Assembly: GCA_023101885.1 (NCBI GenBank)
Contig: JALPQD010000514.1
Span: 959,602-1,023,601, forward strand
Source: Typhlomys cinereus
Lineage: Eukaryota > Chordata > Mammalia > Rodentia > Platacanthomyidae
Reading direction: 5' to 3'
Length of the DNA stretch: 64,000 nucleotides
Shown: piece after piece, positions 22,041-32,275 of the stretch
How the letters are laid out: each line of letters begins with the position of its first letter
Numbering within the stretch: the stretch's first letter is position 1
Position numbers and translations under genes: made by a program
The notes under the pieces: model-generated
What the model was told of the DNA's origin: nothing
Database searches by the model: none
The model's input: only the letters and a program-made list of their open reading frames with translations

Positions 22041-23859
22041 GTTAGAAACATGCAAAAATTTGCTAATTTAAGTCCTCAAACCTTATTTAATTTCATTAAT
22101 GGCTTTTTAAAAACAGCAAATGTTTATAGTCTGTAGTTTCTGTGGTAGGCAGGATGTATGAGATTCTTAGCTGCAGCACTACTGCATATCTTACTACTTT
22201 AAGACAGAAATAGGTACATAAATTGTGTTTTTATTAAAATTCATTGCATGTGATTTTATGTGTTAGGTAAGATGCCAAATAGGAAAATTTACATGTAACA
22301 CCCATATGCTGTAATCATTTTTCTCTGAACCAGAAACAAAAAAACCCAATATTTTATATGTTGGAATTTGTTCTTCCTTTGGAGAAAAAGTTGAGTAAAG
22401 TAACTTTGACATTTTGTAATTTAGAAACACAATGTAACATCCAAAGGAGTTGCTAAAAGTGACTGAGAAGTAGCAGTAAATTCACTGTATTGAAGAGACT
22501 TCAAGGTAATTTCACCATTCATTTGTGTGAATGGTGGATGGCACATGCTAAAATGGTTTTACTGATTTTTATTGCAAATGCACTATATATAGTTTGTGGA
22601 CCATATAGATTTCTTGTAAAGAAAGTGTTTGATGATGGCAATAGTATTTGGGTTGAAGGTAAGAATAGCAAATTGAATTGTAACTGATCCGTTCTGTTAT
22701 GAAGCAGAAATAGTCTATTGTCCTGGGGATTTAGAGGATTGCTTTTTAACACAGATGGCTACCATCAAAAGACTGTTTGGTAGACTTTGGGCAGCTTTGT
22801 GAATCTCTCTAAACCCTCTACTTTTAATGTCTAGTGCTAATGTACCTATGCCTCCATTGTAGTACTTCATATCCTCTATCTATCTGAGATACCCCTGCCA
22901 TTCAGCCTGAATAACTCACCTGTTATACCAAGGTCACCAAGGAACAAGGCAGAGTTGGGGTGTGGGAAAATGAATGGGTTGAGTTCTGAGGTACTGGAAT
23001 TTGAGATATGGGGAGTCTTTTGTTTGTGGGTGACTTACCTTTCCACAAACAATTGGTCCTTTTGTTAGTGCTGGTTTGGGAAGAAGAAAATCACAGTTTT
23101 TAAGCACTGTATTCATACACTTACTTAAACCAGAGGAGAGAAAGCATAGAGCAGTGTTGGATTTTATAGTTTTGATGGGTGAGACTCACAGAAGCTGCAG
23201 CCCTGAGCTCTCTGCACAACCTGCAGGTCAGTATCCACAGTGCTGGCTAAGAATCTTCTCCCACCGCAGTTGCTTATTTACTGATTAGTTTAAGTTGGGG
23301 AGAGCCATGCCTGCCCCGTCTTAGATTCAGAAACTTCCTGAGACTACTTGCTTAGCTTTCCTCCAGCACGGACTATTCCACATTGCCAGACAGCATCCTC
23401 CTTAGGCTAGACTGAGGGTAAAGTCCAACATGGCATTGTTAGGCCCAGAAGAAAAAAGGTCACCCACACACTGGAGTGGAGTGGAACAGAGAAAGTGCTA
23501 AGAGAATCTGAAAATATTCCAAATAAGGTGAAAAGTAAATTTTTGGCATCGCACATACCTGGTTTAGGAAAATGCCATGGTGTTCATTTACTTCTAAGCT
23601 ATTAGTATGACATTTAGTGTAGCTGTTAAGTTTGGGAAAAGCCAATTCTTTTCATCATTCTTGTGTTGTCTGTTTTTGGATCCATTTTTTTTTTTTAAGT
23701 CCTCATGAATGTTATAGCACAGGGTTCCTTGTGACATTTTCACAATGCATGTATTTCCCCTTTACTGTTACCCCCCACTTCTTTGAGAGGGCCCCTTCTG
23801 TGTCCATGCTATCTTTTTGTAACCCATTTTTGTGCTTACATAAAACAATTTAAGGAATA

Positions 23860-23863
<4 letters not shown>
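22041..23863. other. intergenic or distal UTR, no named feature
   Basis: Mostly single-copy AT-rich DNA. Short open frames occur but none shows a domain. I see no repeat family that I can name firmly. Confidence 0.5.

Positions 23864-23864
<1 letters not shown>

Positions 23865-23908
<44 letters not shown>
23865..23908. repeat. (AT)22 microsatellite
   Basis: A pure TA/AT dinucleotide tract, a potential cruciform-forming sequence. Confidence 0.97.
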
Positions 23909-23909
<1 letters not shown>

Positions 23910-24003
23910 TTTTGCTGCTTGACTTCAGAAGATCAGGTGCCTTCCTTGGTATTTTAAAACATTTCCTAAATATTTATTATTTAATGGAATCTGATGAAAT
24001 AAT

Positions 24004-24160
24004 GGCCTGAGTATGGAGCGAGGGCTCAGTGGATAAGGCCTGCTTGCAAACCTGGCAACCTGAGTTCTATTCCTGGGAGTCCACGTGATGAAAGAGAACT
24101 GATTTCTGAAAGTTATCCTTTGCTCTCCAATAAATAAAAGTGATTATCTATCTAATAAAA
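24004..24160 (+). repeat. tRNA-derived SINE (B2/B3-like)
   Basis: GAGCGAGGGCTCAGTGGATA then AACCTGAGTTCTATTCCTGG show the A-box-like and B-box-like parts of a tRNA-derived head. The tail reads CCAATAAATAAAAG and leads into a tetranucleotide array. Confidence 0.7.
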
Positions 24161-24171
24161 GTGATATCGAT

Positions 24172-24172
24172 C

Positions 24173-24219
<47 letters not shown>
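24172..24219. repeat. (GATA)12 microsatellite
   Basis: A pure GATA tetranucleotide array directly after the SINE tail. Confidence 0.96.
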
Positions 24220-26515
24220 GTAATGGCTTCCTTCAGGTATAAACCAAGGTCTTTTTTTGTAGTAAGAGAAGACAGACATTTCCAATAATTTATCACTGGT
24301 TGGTTGAGTTATATTCTCATTGGTAAGCAAATGACTTAAAAAGATTTCTCCTTTTGAGACGTGTCTCTCTTCCTAGCCTTTGTGCCTCTTCCTCCCTAGT
24401 GAGTCACTGTTCATAGCCTGTCCTTTTAGAATCATTTTTTGCTGTCTCATCCTAATTCTTTTGTGAATGGTCCAAGTATTGTTGGGTTTAGTTCCCCATG
24501 GATAAATGTTTTTATCTACTGGTAACTACTAATACTAAAATGTTCTTTTCTTCCCTTTAAAAACCTAGATTCTGATGGTTTAGTGAAATGCTTTAATATC
24601 AAAAGGTCAGGTCTCTATTATTTATGTGTTTGCCACAGTAATTTACACAGGGAGGGAAGGGAGAACTGTAGACAGCATTTCAAGGCAAGTTGAATGTATT
24701 TGAAATGGAGAGATTTGTAGCTGGAATGGGATAACAACAGGCCGCAAGTGTTGCTTTTCTTTGCTAAGGAGTTGGTGCCATTAATTTAAGTGGTAGAAAT
24801 TTGTAGCTTTCTGCATGTCTTTCATATGTTAAAAAAGAATAGTTTTTTCAATTAGCATGATGGAAACAAATTTAGTTTTTAATGTTTTAACCACCATTTA
24901 TAGGTGTTTGTGCTGAATTGTGTGTTGGAAGACAAAACTTGCCCCATTCTAACAATTTTTCTGAGCTAATTTATTGAAACTTGATTCTGTTTATGTTTTA
25001 ATTGGGGAAAAATTAAAATGGAATAAATGTCCAGTTCATGTTACATGTTTGTTTTACATATGTTATAATTGAAAATTGTTTTTAAAAATGTAGGAAAACA
25101 GGGTAGTGATACTAATGAAAGAAGTTGTGTTTAGGAAATGTATCTTAACAGTTTTGTGAAAAGTGAGCATTTTAAGATTTATGACTGAAGTAATAACACC
25201 TATTTTTGGCCAAGATAAGCATTGCTAAATTAAAAGCAAATAGCATGGTCTAAAGTACTATGTTTAATGTCTTCTTAAGGTGATATTTCTAAATATTCCT
25301 TTTATCTCCTAATTTGCGATTTATAAATCAAGTGCTGTTTCTAACTCCTTTGTTTCTAGACATTTATTCCATGAGAAATGTAAATTGCTATTTCAGAATA
25401 CAAAAAATCAACTCAAGAGAAACCTCAACTTGGTAATCTTTCCAGCAGAGGTCTTTTGAATATCATTCTTTAGTGGTTATAATTCTGTTGAAGCAGAATA
25501 TGAAGTATAGGAAATTCTGCTCTCGTGGACGTAATTCTGGAAGTCGCTGTGCTATGCAAAAAAGTGCCATAAAAGGTCTTAGGATTTATGGGGAAATGAG
25601 GCTAGAAACAACATCCAGAAACCACAGCCATGAGTAAAGGTAGGAATCCATTAAGATTAGCACACGTTAAACAGTTAAGAAATACACAAACATGACAATA
25701 AATAAGATACCTTCCCTTCAGAGAGACAAGATCACCTATGGAAGAAGGTGTAGGAAGGGTAACAGCTGTGACTTACGTGGAGCTATGGGAGGAGAGTCAG
25801 CTGAAATTAGAGAACAAGTTGTAACCCTTGATATGAATGTGTGACTCAGCACTTAAGTGAACTGAGGTCTCTGGTGACGGCTCAAGGTTTGTGAATTTGC
25901 CTGTGTGCTTGTGTTGGAATGGCTTTGCACATTTCATCCCATGTTTTCCTCAAGGAGATAGACATAAGCAAATGCAAAATTTGTATTTTGTTGTTCCTAG
26001 TCCTTTGTATGCCTATTTCCTGGAACAAGTTTGTGGTTTTTGAACAAACATAGTATCAGTACTGACTTTACAAATCATTTAGGAACAAAACACTATCTTG
26101 CACTTATGTGATTAATCAGAATGGTAAATATCTAGGACACAAAGCTTTCTTCCCTCTTCCTAGACCGGAAATGACTCTAGGCTGATATGAGAACATACTC
26201 AGATTCAAGGAATTATTCTTTTTTGCTTAAATAATGTTGCTGAGAAGTTATATACCCTATGATCCTCCCCAGAAAGGGAATGGGGAAGAAAACAGGAAAA
26301 TTAGTGCTAAATATAATTTTTCTGTTAAGTAGGTTTGATCATTATGCTATTTTATTTTTGTTTTGATCTATGCTTCATTTAATGAACATAAATGTATACA
26401 GAATTTTCAAGGCTTATTAAATGCCCTACAGATTTTTGTTCGGTAACATTAATCCTGGCAGCCTTTTCTTTACATAGTTGAGTGTCAACAAATGAGGAAA
26501 TTTGAATCCCGGTTT
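24220..26515. other. single-copy intergenic DNA
   Basis: AT-rich and low in repeats, this stretch contains the AATAAA at 25022. I see no open frame with domain content. Its lack of recognisable repeats contrasts with 26.5-43 kb and could reflect UTR or regulatory constraint. Confidence 0.45.
25022..25027 (+). promoter_or_regulatory. candidate distal polyadenylation signal AATAAA
   Basis: A canonical hexamer lies in single-copy AT-rich DNA about 8 kb after the STAM stop codon. A TGTTTGTTTT-type stretch follows within about 25 bases, as expected of a downstream element. If it is used, the STAM 3' UTR would include a young L1 fragment. Cleavage at this site cannot be shown from sequence. Confidence 0.25.
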
Positions 26516-26519
26516 TTTT

Positions 26520-26695
26520 TTAATATTTTACTTTTTATTTATCATTTATGTTTGACTATGAGAGAACACATACATGCACATGGGTAGAGATTGCAGTCAT
26601 TTTTCTCTTTCCACCATGTGGACTTCTTGGAGTTGAACTGAGGTCTGTCTGTGAACAGACACTTTACTTACTGAGCTATCTTGTCAGTTCAGTCC
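26520..26695 (-). repeat. B3-like SINE (antisense)
   Basis: A T-rich tail, then CATACATGCACATGGGTAGA, then GAGTTGAACTGAGGTCTGTC and TACTGAGCTATCTTGTCAGT, give the reversed B3 pattern. Confidence 0.65.
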
Positions 26696-26818
26696 CAGGG
26701 TTTCGTATGTCAACAGTTGAGCTTTTTGAGCTGTGAACCATAAAGAAGCAACACTGGGTGTGTTCTCATGTCACAAGTTACCTCTAATTCACACGTTCCC
26801 CAAGTTCATTTTGGAAAT

Positions 26819-27176
26819 GTTATGGTTTGAGAGTCAAATATTTCCCCCATAGGCTTAGGTATTGGAAAACCTGGTACTCACCTCCCTAGTGACTATTCTG
26901 GAAGGTTGTGGAACTTTTGGGATTGGAGCCAAGCTGGACAAAGTAGGATGTTTAGGGGCAGCTGCCAAGGGTGGTTATAATTATTTCCCATGTCTTGCCT
27001 GGTTTCTGATTCCATGAGTAACAGCCCTCACATGCTCTACCACGAGCCATCTGCCACCATGTCTTCCCTATTGTGATGGACTGTGTCTCTTCAAACCATG
27101 ATCCTAAACAAACCCTTTCCCTTCTAAAATTGCTTCTGGTCCAAGTATTTGTCACAGCAATAAGAAAGGCAACAAA
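26819..27176 (+). mobile_element. solo LTR, MaLR type (MT/ORR1-like)
   Basis: It starts TGTTATGGTTTGAGAGTCAA and ends GTATTTGTCACAGCAATAAG. Between lie TCCCTATTGTGATGGACTGT and AACAAACCCTTTCCCTTCTA, the typical 3' end of rodent MaLR LTRs. No paired LTR or internal gene is seen nearby. Confidence 0.75.
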
Positions 27177-27269
27177 CTGAGATGCTGAGCTTGTGTTTTA
27201 GAAAGCCAGCCTGCTTAATCCAAGGGATAACCAGGATTGCATGGTTTCACTATTGTGAGGAATTTATAT

Positions 27270-27500
27270 GCCAGGAATTGTTCGTGAAAAGAAGCATTCA
27301 CAGGTGCCTGCCCCTCATGGTGCTGCACATGTGGAGTCCATGAATTCTTTTCTAGCTCCATGCCCCTCGTGGATGCCATACATGGAGTCCACGAGTTCTC
27401 CAAGGTTCCCTGGAGTACCCTCATGGTACTCTACATCTGGAGTCCATGAGTTCCGTTCTTTCTCTCCTTTAATAAACTCTACCTTAATTCCCCCCAAAAA
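27270..27500 (+). mobile_element. partial LTR, family Y copy A
   Basis: This copy retains only the R-like region. Three ~50-bp units each contain CTCATGG or CTCGTGG and GGAGTCCATGA or GGAGTCCACGA, followed by the polyadenylation context AATAAACTCTACCTTAATTC. It is shared with 34465-34960 and 35410-35890. Confidence 0.75.
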
Positions 27501-28100
27501 AGTATTCACAGCTCTCAAGGAGCCTGTCTCCTAGTGCTGGTCAGTGGGTTTCAAGATGCCGCCGTCTCCTGTAGACAGAGAGGCTCATCTCTCCTCAATT
27601 CCCCATACATAGTGGAGGGTAGCCTGCTGTCTCCTATCCTTTTGAGTCCCAAATACAAACCTATCTGCTTTCTTTTTGCAGCTTTAGATCACTTTTTGTA
27701 CTTAACTTGACCCACTTGAGGACTATAAAAATCCCCAGCTCCTTTTCTGTTCCCAGTAGCAACAACTTTGTGTGACTACAATAGTACCAAGGCTAAGCTG
27801 AAGCAGGTAGTGTGGCCACTGGAATTCCAATAACCAGGTTTTTGTTTTGCTTTCTACCCTTATGAGGGGAAGTGTGGCATTTGTCTTTTCTCAGTCTGAC
27901 TGTGCTTAACATGATCTCCATTCAGTTTTTGTTTTCTTGCAAACAACCAAATTTATTAATCATAGCTAAATAAAAGTTCATTTTGTATGCTGTTTGTTCT
28001 CTATCCATAATCTGTTGATAGGTACTTAGTTTGATTCTATTATTTGACTGTTGCATATAGTGAAATGCTTTCATTCCATTCTTGTCAGAATGACAACAAA
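27501..28100. other. intergenic, no firm feature
   Basis: The first ~130 bases may be residual sequence downstream of the family Y LTR. The rest is AT-rich with nothing recognisable. Confidence 0.4.
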
Positions 28101-28105
28101 ACAGA

Positions 28106-28685
28106 CTGGGCTGAGGAATTGACTTAATAGGTAAAAAGTTTGCTATGCATGCATGAGGACGTAAGTTCAGAACCTTGGCATCCACATAAAAAGCTAGGCT
28201 TGATAGTATATTTCTTAATCCCAGTCTGCAGAGTTAGAAGACATTGTCTGCAGACATTTGGAGCTCATTGGCCAGCCAATCTCATCCAATCAGCGAGTTC
28301 CAGGTATAGTTTCTTTTTCTTTTTTTCCCCCACATTTTTTTTCTTAACCATACAAGCTCAATAGGTATTCCCATCTCTCCCTTCCCCTTCCCCCATTGTC
28401 CCCCATTGCATTCTCCCTCCTTCCCCCTTCCTTTAACCCCTCTCTCCTCCCCCTTCCTCCCTAGTACCTCCCCCTTCCTCCCTCCCATTCCCTGGAGCAT
28501 GCATTTATGTGGGCACCTCCCTCTGAGTCCTCTACCCTAGTGAGGGTTCAGGATTCAGTGGCACAGCCCCGGGCGCAATGGGTTCTAGGTATAATTTCTT
28601 TTTCAAAAAAGTAGAGTGGAGAGCAATTGAGGAAAACATCCAATATTTTGTTCTCATACACAAACATGCACCAGCATTACACACA
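28106..28685 (+). repeat. B4-like SINE interrupted by an L1
   Basis: The left part (28106-28314) has an ID-like head, CATGAGGACGTAAGTTCAGA, and a B1-like half to GAGTTCCAGGTATAGTTTC. The right part resumes at about 28582 with GTTCTAGGTATAATTTC, then GTAGAGTGGAGAGCAATTGA and an ACACAAACATGCACC tail. Together they make one B4A-like element. Confidence 0.8.
28315..28581 (-). mobile_element. L1 3' end (antisense) inside a B4 SINE
   Basis: A T-rich left end, a polypyrimidine block (CTCCCTCCTTCCCCCTTCCT) and GGGCACCTCCCTCTGAGTCC are the reversed L1 3' UTR. The target-site duplication is GTTCCAGGTATAGTTTC (28298-28314) against GTTCTAGGTATAATTTC (28582 onward). Confidence 0.85.
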
Positions 28686-28694
28686 CAGTAAAAC

Positions 28695-28910
28695 AAAAAG
28701 CAAATGTTGGTTAGTGAAGATTAATGGGAATGAGATGTAAATTGGCCCAGCACTGTACAATCAGTATGAAGGTTCCTTAACAATCTACCATTTGATCCAC
28801 CATGCCAGGATACATGCAGTAGAGATATCTGCACAACCATGTTTATTGTGGCACTGTTCACAGTGGCTAAGCCATGGAATCAACCTATGGCAGTAAAGCA
28901 TGGCTCTTGC
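28695..28910 (+). repeat. L1 ORF2 3'-region remnant
   Basis: GTATGAAGGTTCCTTAACAA, CTACCATTTGATCCACCATG and TTGTGGCACTGTTCACAGTG are in the order of the L1 ORF2 3' end. It is diverged and not coding. Confidence 0.6.
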
Positions 28911-29575
28911 CCCTCCCCTTTCTTCTTTTAATTCTTAATTGGGGAAGGTGCAAATGCATTTAAAAAAGAGGCAAAATTACCCAGAAGATGCCTTCTTTGC
29001 TCTTGCTATTGAAAAGTTTAGGAAAATTATAATGATAAGTACATCTTCCTACTACTTTGTCATACTTCTTAGTGAGATAAAAGTGGGCACGTGATGGAAT
29101 CACAAGACTGGAGAAGAGAAGTTCTTGCAGCCTAAGGCAAACTTTTCTTCCATGTAGTTATCTCTGCGTGTGATTATTTCATAGTCTACAGTGATGTAGC
29201 TCCCCCAAACTTTGAAGACAATAAAATTGCCCTTTGGCATTCAAACTAAAGGAACAACATTGTGGAATGAACCATAGTAGAAAGTCAGGCATCTGTGGCT
29301 GAAGTAGTAGAGCATGTGTCCTGCATGTATGTAGTCCTGGGTTCCACATCTCCACCACCCCCACAACAGAGACAGGCCCTGGAAGCAGAGTATGAAGTTG
29401 AGAGCCAGATCCCAGATGCATCTTGACATTTGACCAGCAGAGAAATTTTTTATGACCAGATAGAATTTAGTTTCTTGAAAAAGATGATCTCACATCATCC
29501 CGCATTCACACTGCTAGCCTCTGAGCCCCCAAGAACTCCCCCTCCCAATGGTTAGACATAATCAGAAGTGGGATT
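28911..29575. other. intergenic, possible SINE relic
   Basis: Around 29290-29420, GGCTGAAGTAGTAGAGCATG and TAGTCCTGGGTTCCACATCT resemble an ID/B4 head. Otherwise nothing is recognisable. Confidence 0.35.
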
Positions 29576-29579
29576 TTTT

Positions 29580-29708
29580 TTTTTGCTCTTGTGTGTGTAC
29601 CATAAACTACTTGAATGTGTGTGTGTATGCTTTTGGGGCCAAGGATGACATCTGAAGTCATCCTGGATTGCTCTACTTTCTTATTGCTTTGCTTAGGGGT
29701 TTCCTATT
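29580..29708 (-). repeat. B2-like SINE, truncated copy (antisense)
   Basis: It keeps the tail half only: a TG tract, GCCAAGGATGACATCTGAAG, TCCTGGATTGCTCTACTTTC and TTTGCTTAGGGGTTTCC. The head is missing where family X begins at 29709. Confidence 0.75.
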
Positions 29709-30129
29709 GTTGAAGTTCACCTGCATGGTTACTGATAAATGACCATCAAACTGCTTAAGAGAACAAGAGGTTTGTTTCTTATGATTACTGGTTACAGTTT
29801 TTAATCCAGCTTGACAGCAGAGCACGCACCAACAACAGGGCCAAAGGAACTGGCCACACCATCACCATATAATGACTAAGAAAGAGACGATCCTTACTTG
29901 CCAGATCAGCATGTCTGGCCAAGTGTACACAAGGATGCCCATTCTCTCAACCAGGTTTCTGAATTTTATTCCAGGGCCTAGTCCCACTCACCATGGGATG
30001 GGCCTTCATCGTCAGCTAGACAATCTCCTGCAGGTTTGCTCTGGGCTTAACTCAATCACCAATTCTCTACAAATGTGCCCAGAGCTCAAACCCTCAACTA
30101 TCAAGTTGACACCTGTTCCCAACCATGAC
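29709..30129 (-). repeat. family X element, copy 4 (antisense)
   Basis: It runs from TGAAGTTCACCTGCATGGTT to GTTGACACCTGTTCCCAACC. It includes AGATCAGCATGTCTGGCCAA and CTAGACAATCTCCTGCAGGT and aligns along its full length to copy 1. Confidence 0.85.
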
Positions 30130-31085
30130 ACCTATGCTCTGTCTTCCAGCACAGGCCAGAATGCTCACAGGGTATCAGGGGTGGAGAGAGATTCTCTCCA
30201 AACCAGCTTGGCAAAGTTGGTCTATGCAGGCTTGGCTTTAGTTTGCAAGTAGAATAAAAACTCAGACTCTTCATAAGTGTTGCCAATTCTGGTGGATGAT
30301 TATAATAGAGCCAAGAAGTTGTTTATTCAACAGAATTTAATCCACTTATCATAAACCTTTCCCAAAATAGATTTGGATGTCCATGTGTTTTCTTACCTTG
30401 GAAGAAAAAAGATTGTTTAGTGTTTTTGCCTAAACTAATTTCATCTGCTACTAAAGTATGTTTTCCAAATGAGCAGCTCTTCCTAGGAGTGAGGTAATCT
30501 GGGCTGTTTGTAGCTGCTTTGCTTACTCCACCATTATTCAAGGTGGCTTACTGCACTACCTATCCTGGGCCAGTTTTATTACCTATAAAAAGAGAATATT
30601 GGATCCCATGACTGCATGCAGCTTCGGGATCTCTGGGTGGCAAAAAGAAAAAAAAATAGCGTTACTATAATTTGATGCATATTGCACACAAGCACATTGC
30701 CCATATCGTGTGATATGTACCAGTCTAAGGGCTTCTCAAATAGATTAGGGTGATACCAATGTCCCCAATTTTTATGTTTTCACTGAAGTTTAGTATTTGC
30801 CTAGATCACCCTATAGGATATCTGAATAGCTCAAGCTAAAGTTTGTTCTATAATCCATCTTGCAGGCTGACTCCTGTCCTGTAAATGAACGATTGATTCG
30901 CCATCGTGTGTGAAACATACTGTGAGAATGCTGCAAGCCACAGCAGACTCCTGCTCTCTGGGGATCTTGGTACTAATGGAGGGTTTTGTATTCTGCCTGC
31001 GTGTGTCCCACAGAAGTATTCCAGTATTTCAGCATCTGTATGTATAAACACTTCATTAGAATGCAGAATCTAATTAGATACAGAT
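30130..31085. other. intergenic, no named feature
   Basis: Mixed-composition DNA without a recognised repeat or coding region. Confidence 0.45.
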
Positions 31086-31087
31086 TA

Positions 31088-31405
31088 AGAAACTGGTGCC
31101 ATAAGGGATTAACAGTCATAATAGAGTTCCCATACTAACAGGGAGCCCAAGAAAGGGCTCCCAGCTATGCCACTGTGTCCTTACCCACTCACTAGGGTGG
31201 AGGACTCAGAGGGAGATTTGGCATTCACACAAAAGGATGCTCCAGGGAATGGGAGAGAGGAAGGGTGAGGCACTGGGAGAAGAGGAGGGAGGGAAGGGGG
31301 TGAAAAGAAGGGGAAAAGGGGGGAGAGTACAAGGGGGCCTGGGGAGGGAAAAAGGGAGGAAAAGGACAGGTACCTGTCGGAAAAAGAAAAAAAAGAAATT
31401 GGTGC
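31088..31405 (+). mobile_element. 5'-truncated L1 3' end with target-site duplication
   Basis: AGAAACTGGTGC (31088-31099) and AGAAATTGGTGC (31394-31405) flank about 295 bp of L1 3' UTR. That includes GCTCCCAGCTATGCCACTGT, a GGGAGAG-rich polypurine tract and an A-rich end. It shares TGCCACTG, TCCTT and GAGGACtAGAG-type blocks with the L1 at 21.5 kb. Confidence 0.8.
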
Positions 31406-32027
31406 AGGTTTCTAATTGGCTTATTTACAGCTATCTAACCCTCTGATTGTAATCTGATGGTAGCAACTAGGTCAGACCTTCCTGCAAGGAATGATGACTC
31501 AAAGACCTCTTTATTGGTGCTTAAAGTTAATAGATTGTCTGTTAAAAACTAATATAGTTATGCTGAATTATTTTCTTTAAAAAGACTTTTTTCCTCAACC
31601 CACACCCCTTCTGTGTTAATATGAATTTTTTCCTTATGTAACGGAGTCTTTCTCCTTTGCTCTTGCACCTAGGACAACATTTTTTTCCCTCACAATAATC
31701 ACTTATTAAATGTTTAATGAATGGTAATTCCACTTCAGAATATGCAGGCAGGCTGAGTCTCTAGAGAGTTTTCTCCCAGTCAGCATCCTGGAAGCAGTAG
31801 AAATATACTCAGAAAGTTCAGCTGCGAAGTCTTTCAGGAAAGAACCATTTAAGCCTAAGGGAGTAGGCGAGAGACCCTGAGGCGCCTTGCACTGGCTGGT
31901 CCCAGGGCTGACTGTGGCTCCAAGCTGGCTGATAGGGTCAGCGTATGGACTCCCGTGGCTCGAACTGTAAGTGGTGCAGCAGACTGTTGTAATTACTCTT
32001 TCTGCAGCTGGGAGACGGTGCTCCAAC
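31406..32027. other. intergenic, no named feature
   Basis: No recognised gene or repeat. Short minus-strand open frames lack domain content. Confidence 0.4.
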
Positions 32028-32275
32028 ACAAGCACTTTAGGGAGAGAAAGGGAAATTTATTTGTGGTTCCAGAGTGATATAGTTTGTTAGGATGGAGTCA
32101 CATAGCAGAAGACATAGCTGGAGGCAGAAGCAGGAGCTGGGTCAGATCCCCCCCCCCCCCCCCCCGTGATATCCAGCAAGGCTCCACTTTCTAAAGTTGC
32201 TACCATCTTCCCAAACACGAACATCGGCGGAGGATTCAAGCACATGAGCCTATGGGGGACAACTCATGCTCAAAC
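32028..32275 (-). repeat. LTR-like repeat with C18 tract (antisense)
   Basis: It shares AGGGAAATTTATTTGTGGTT, CTTCCCAAACACGAAC and AGCCTATGGGGGACAACTC with the repeat at 18225-18540. A run of 18 C bases occurs at 32148-32165, where length errors are likely. Confidence 0.6.

Noticed and set aside
24172..24219. GATA array as a CRISPR-like or regulatory array
   Set aside because: It is a plain tetranucleotide microsatellite at a SINE tail. There are no spacers.
27215..27534. Overlapping frames with repeated VESMNS/MDSM-type peptides
   Set aside because: They arise from the ~50-bp repeats in the family Y LTR, open in several phases on both strands.
29872..30252. 126-codon + strand frame
   Set aside because: It lies almost entirely in the antisense family X element. 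The same peptide pattern (ARCQTSMS, VYTRMP) recurs at 57292-57531, another copy.
31237..31446. Gly/Lys/Glu-rich frame, and the antisense one at 28282
   Set aside because: Both are readings of the L1 3' UTR polypurine tract.
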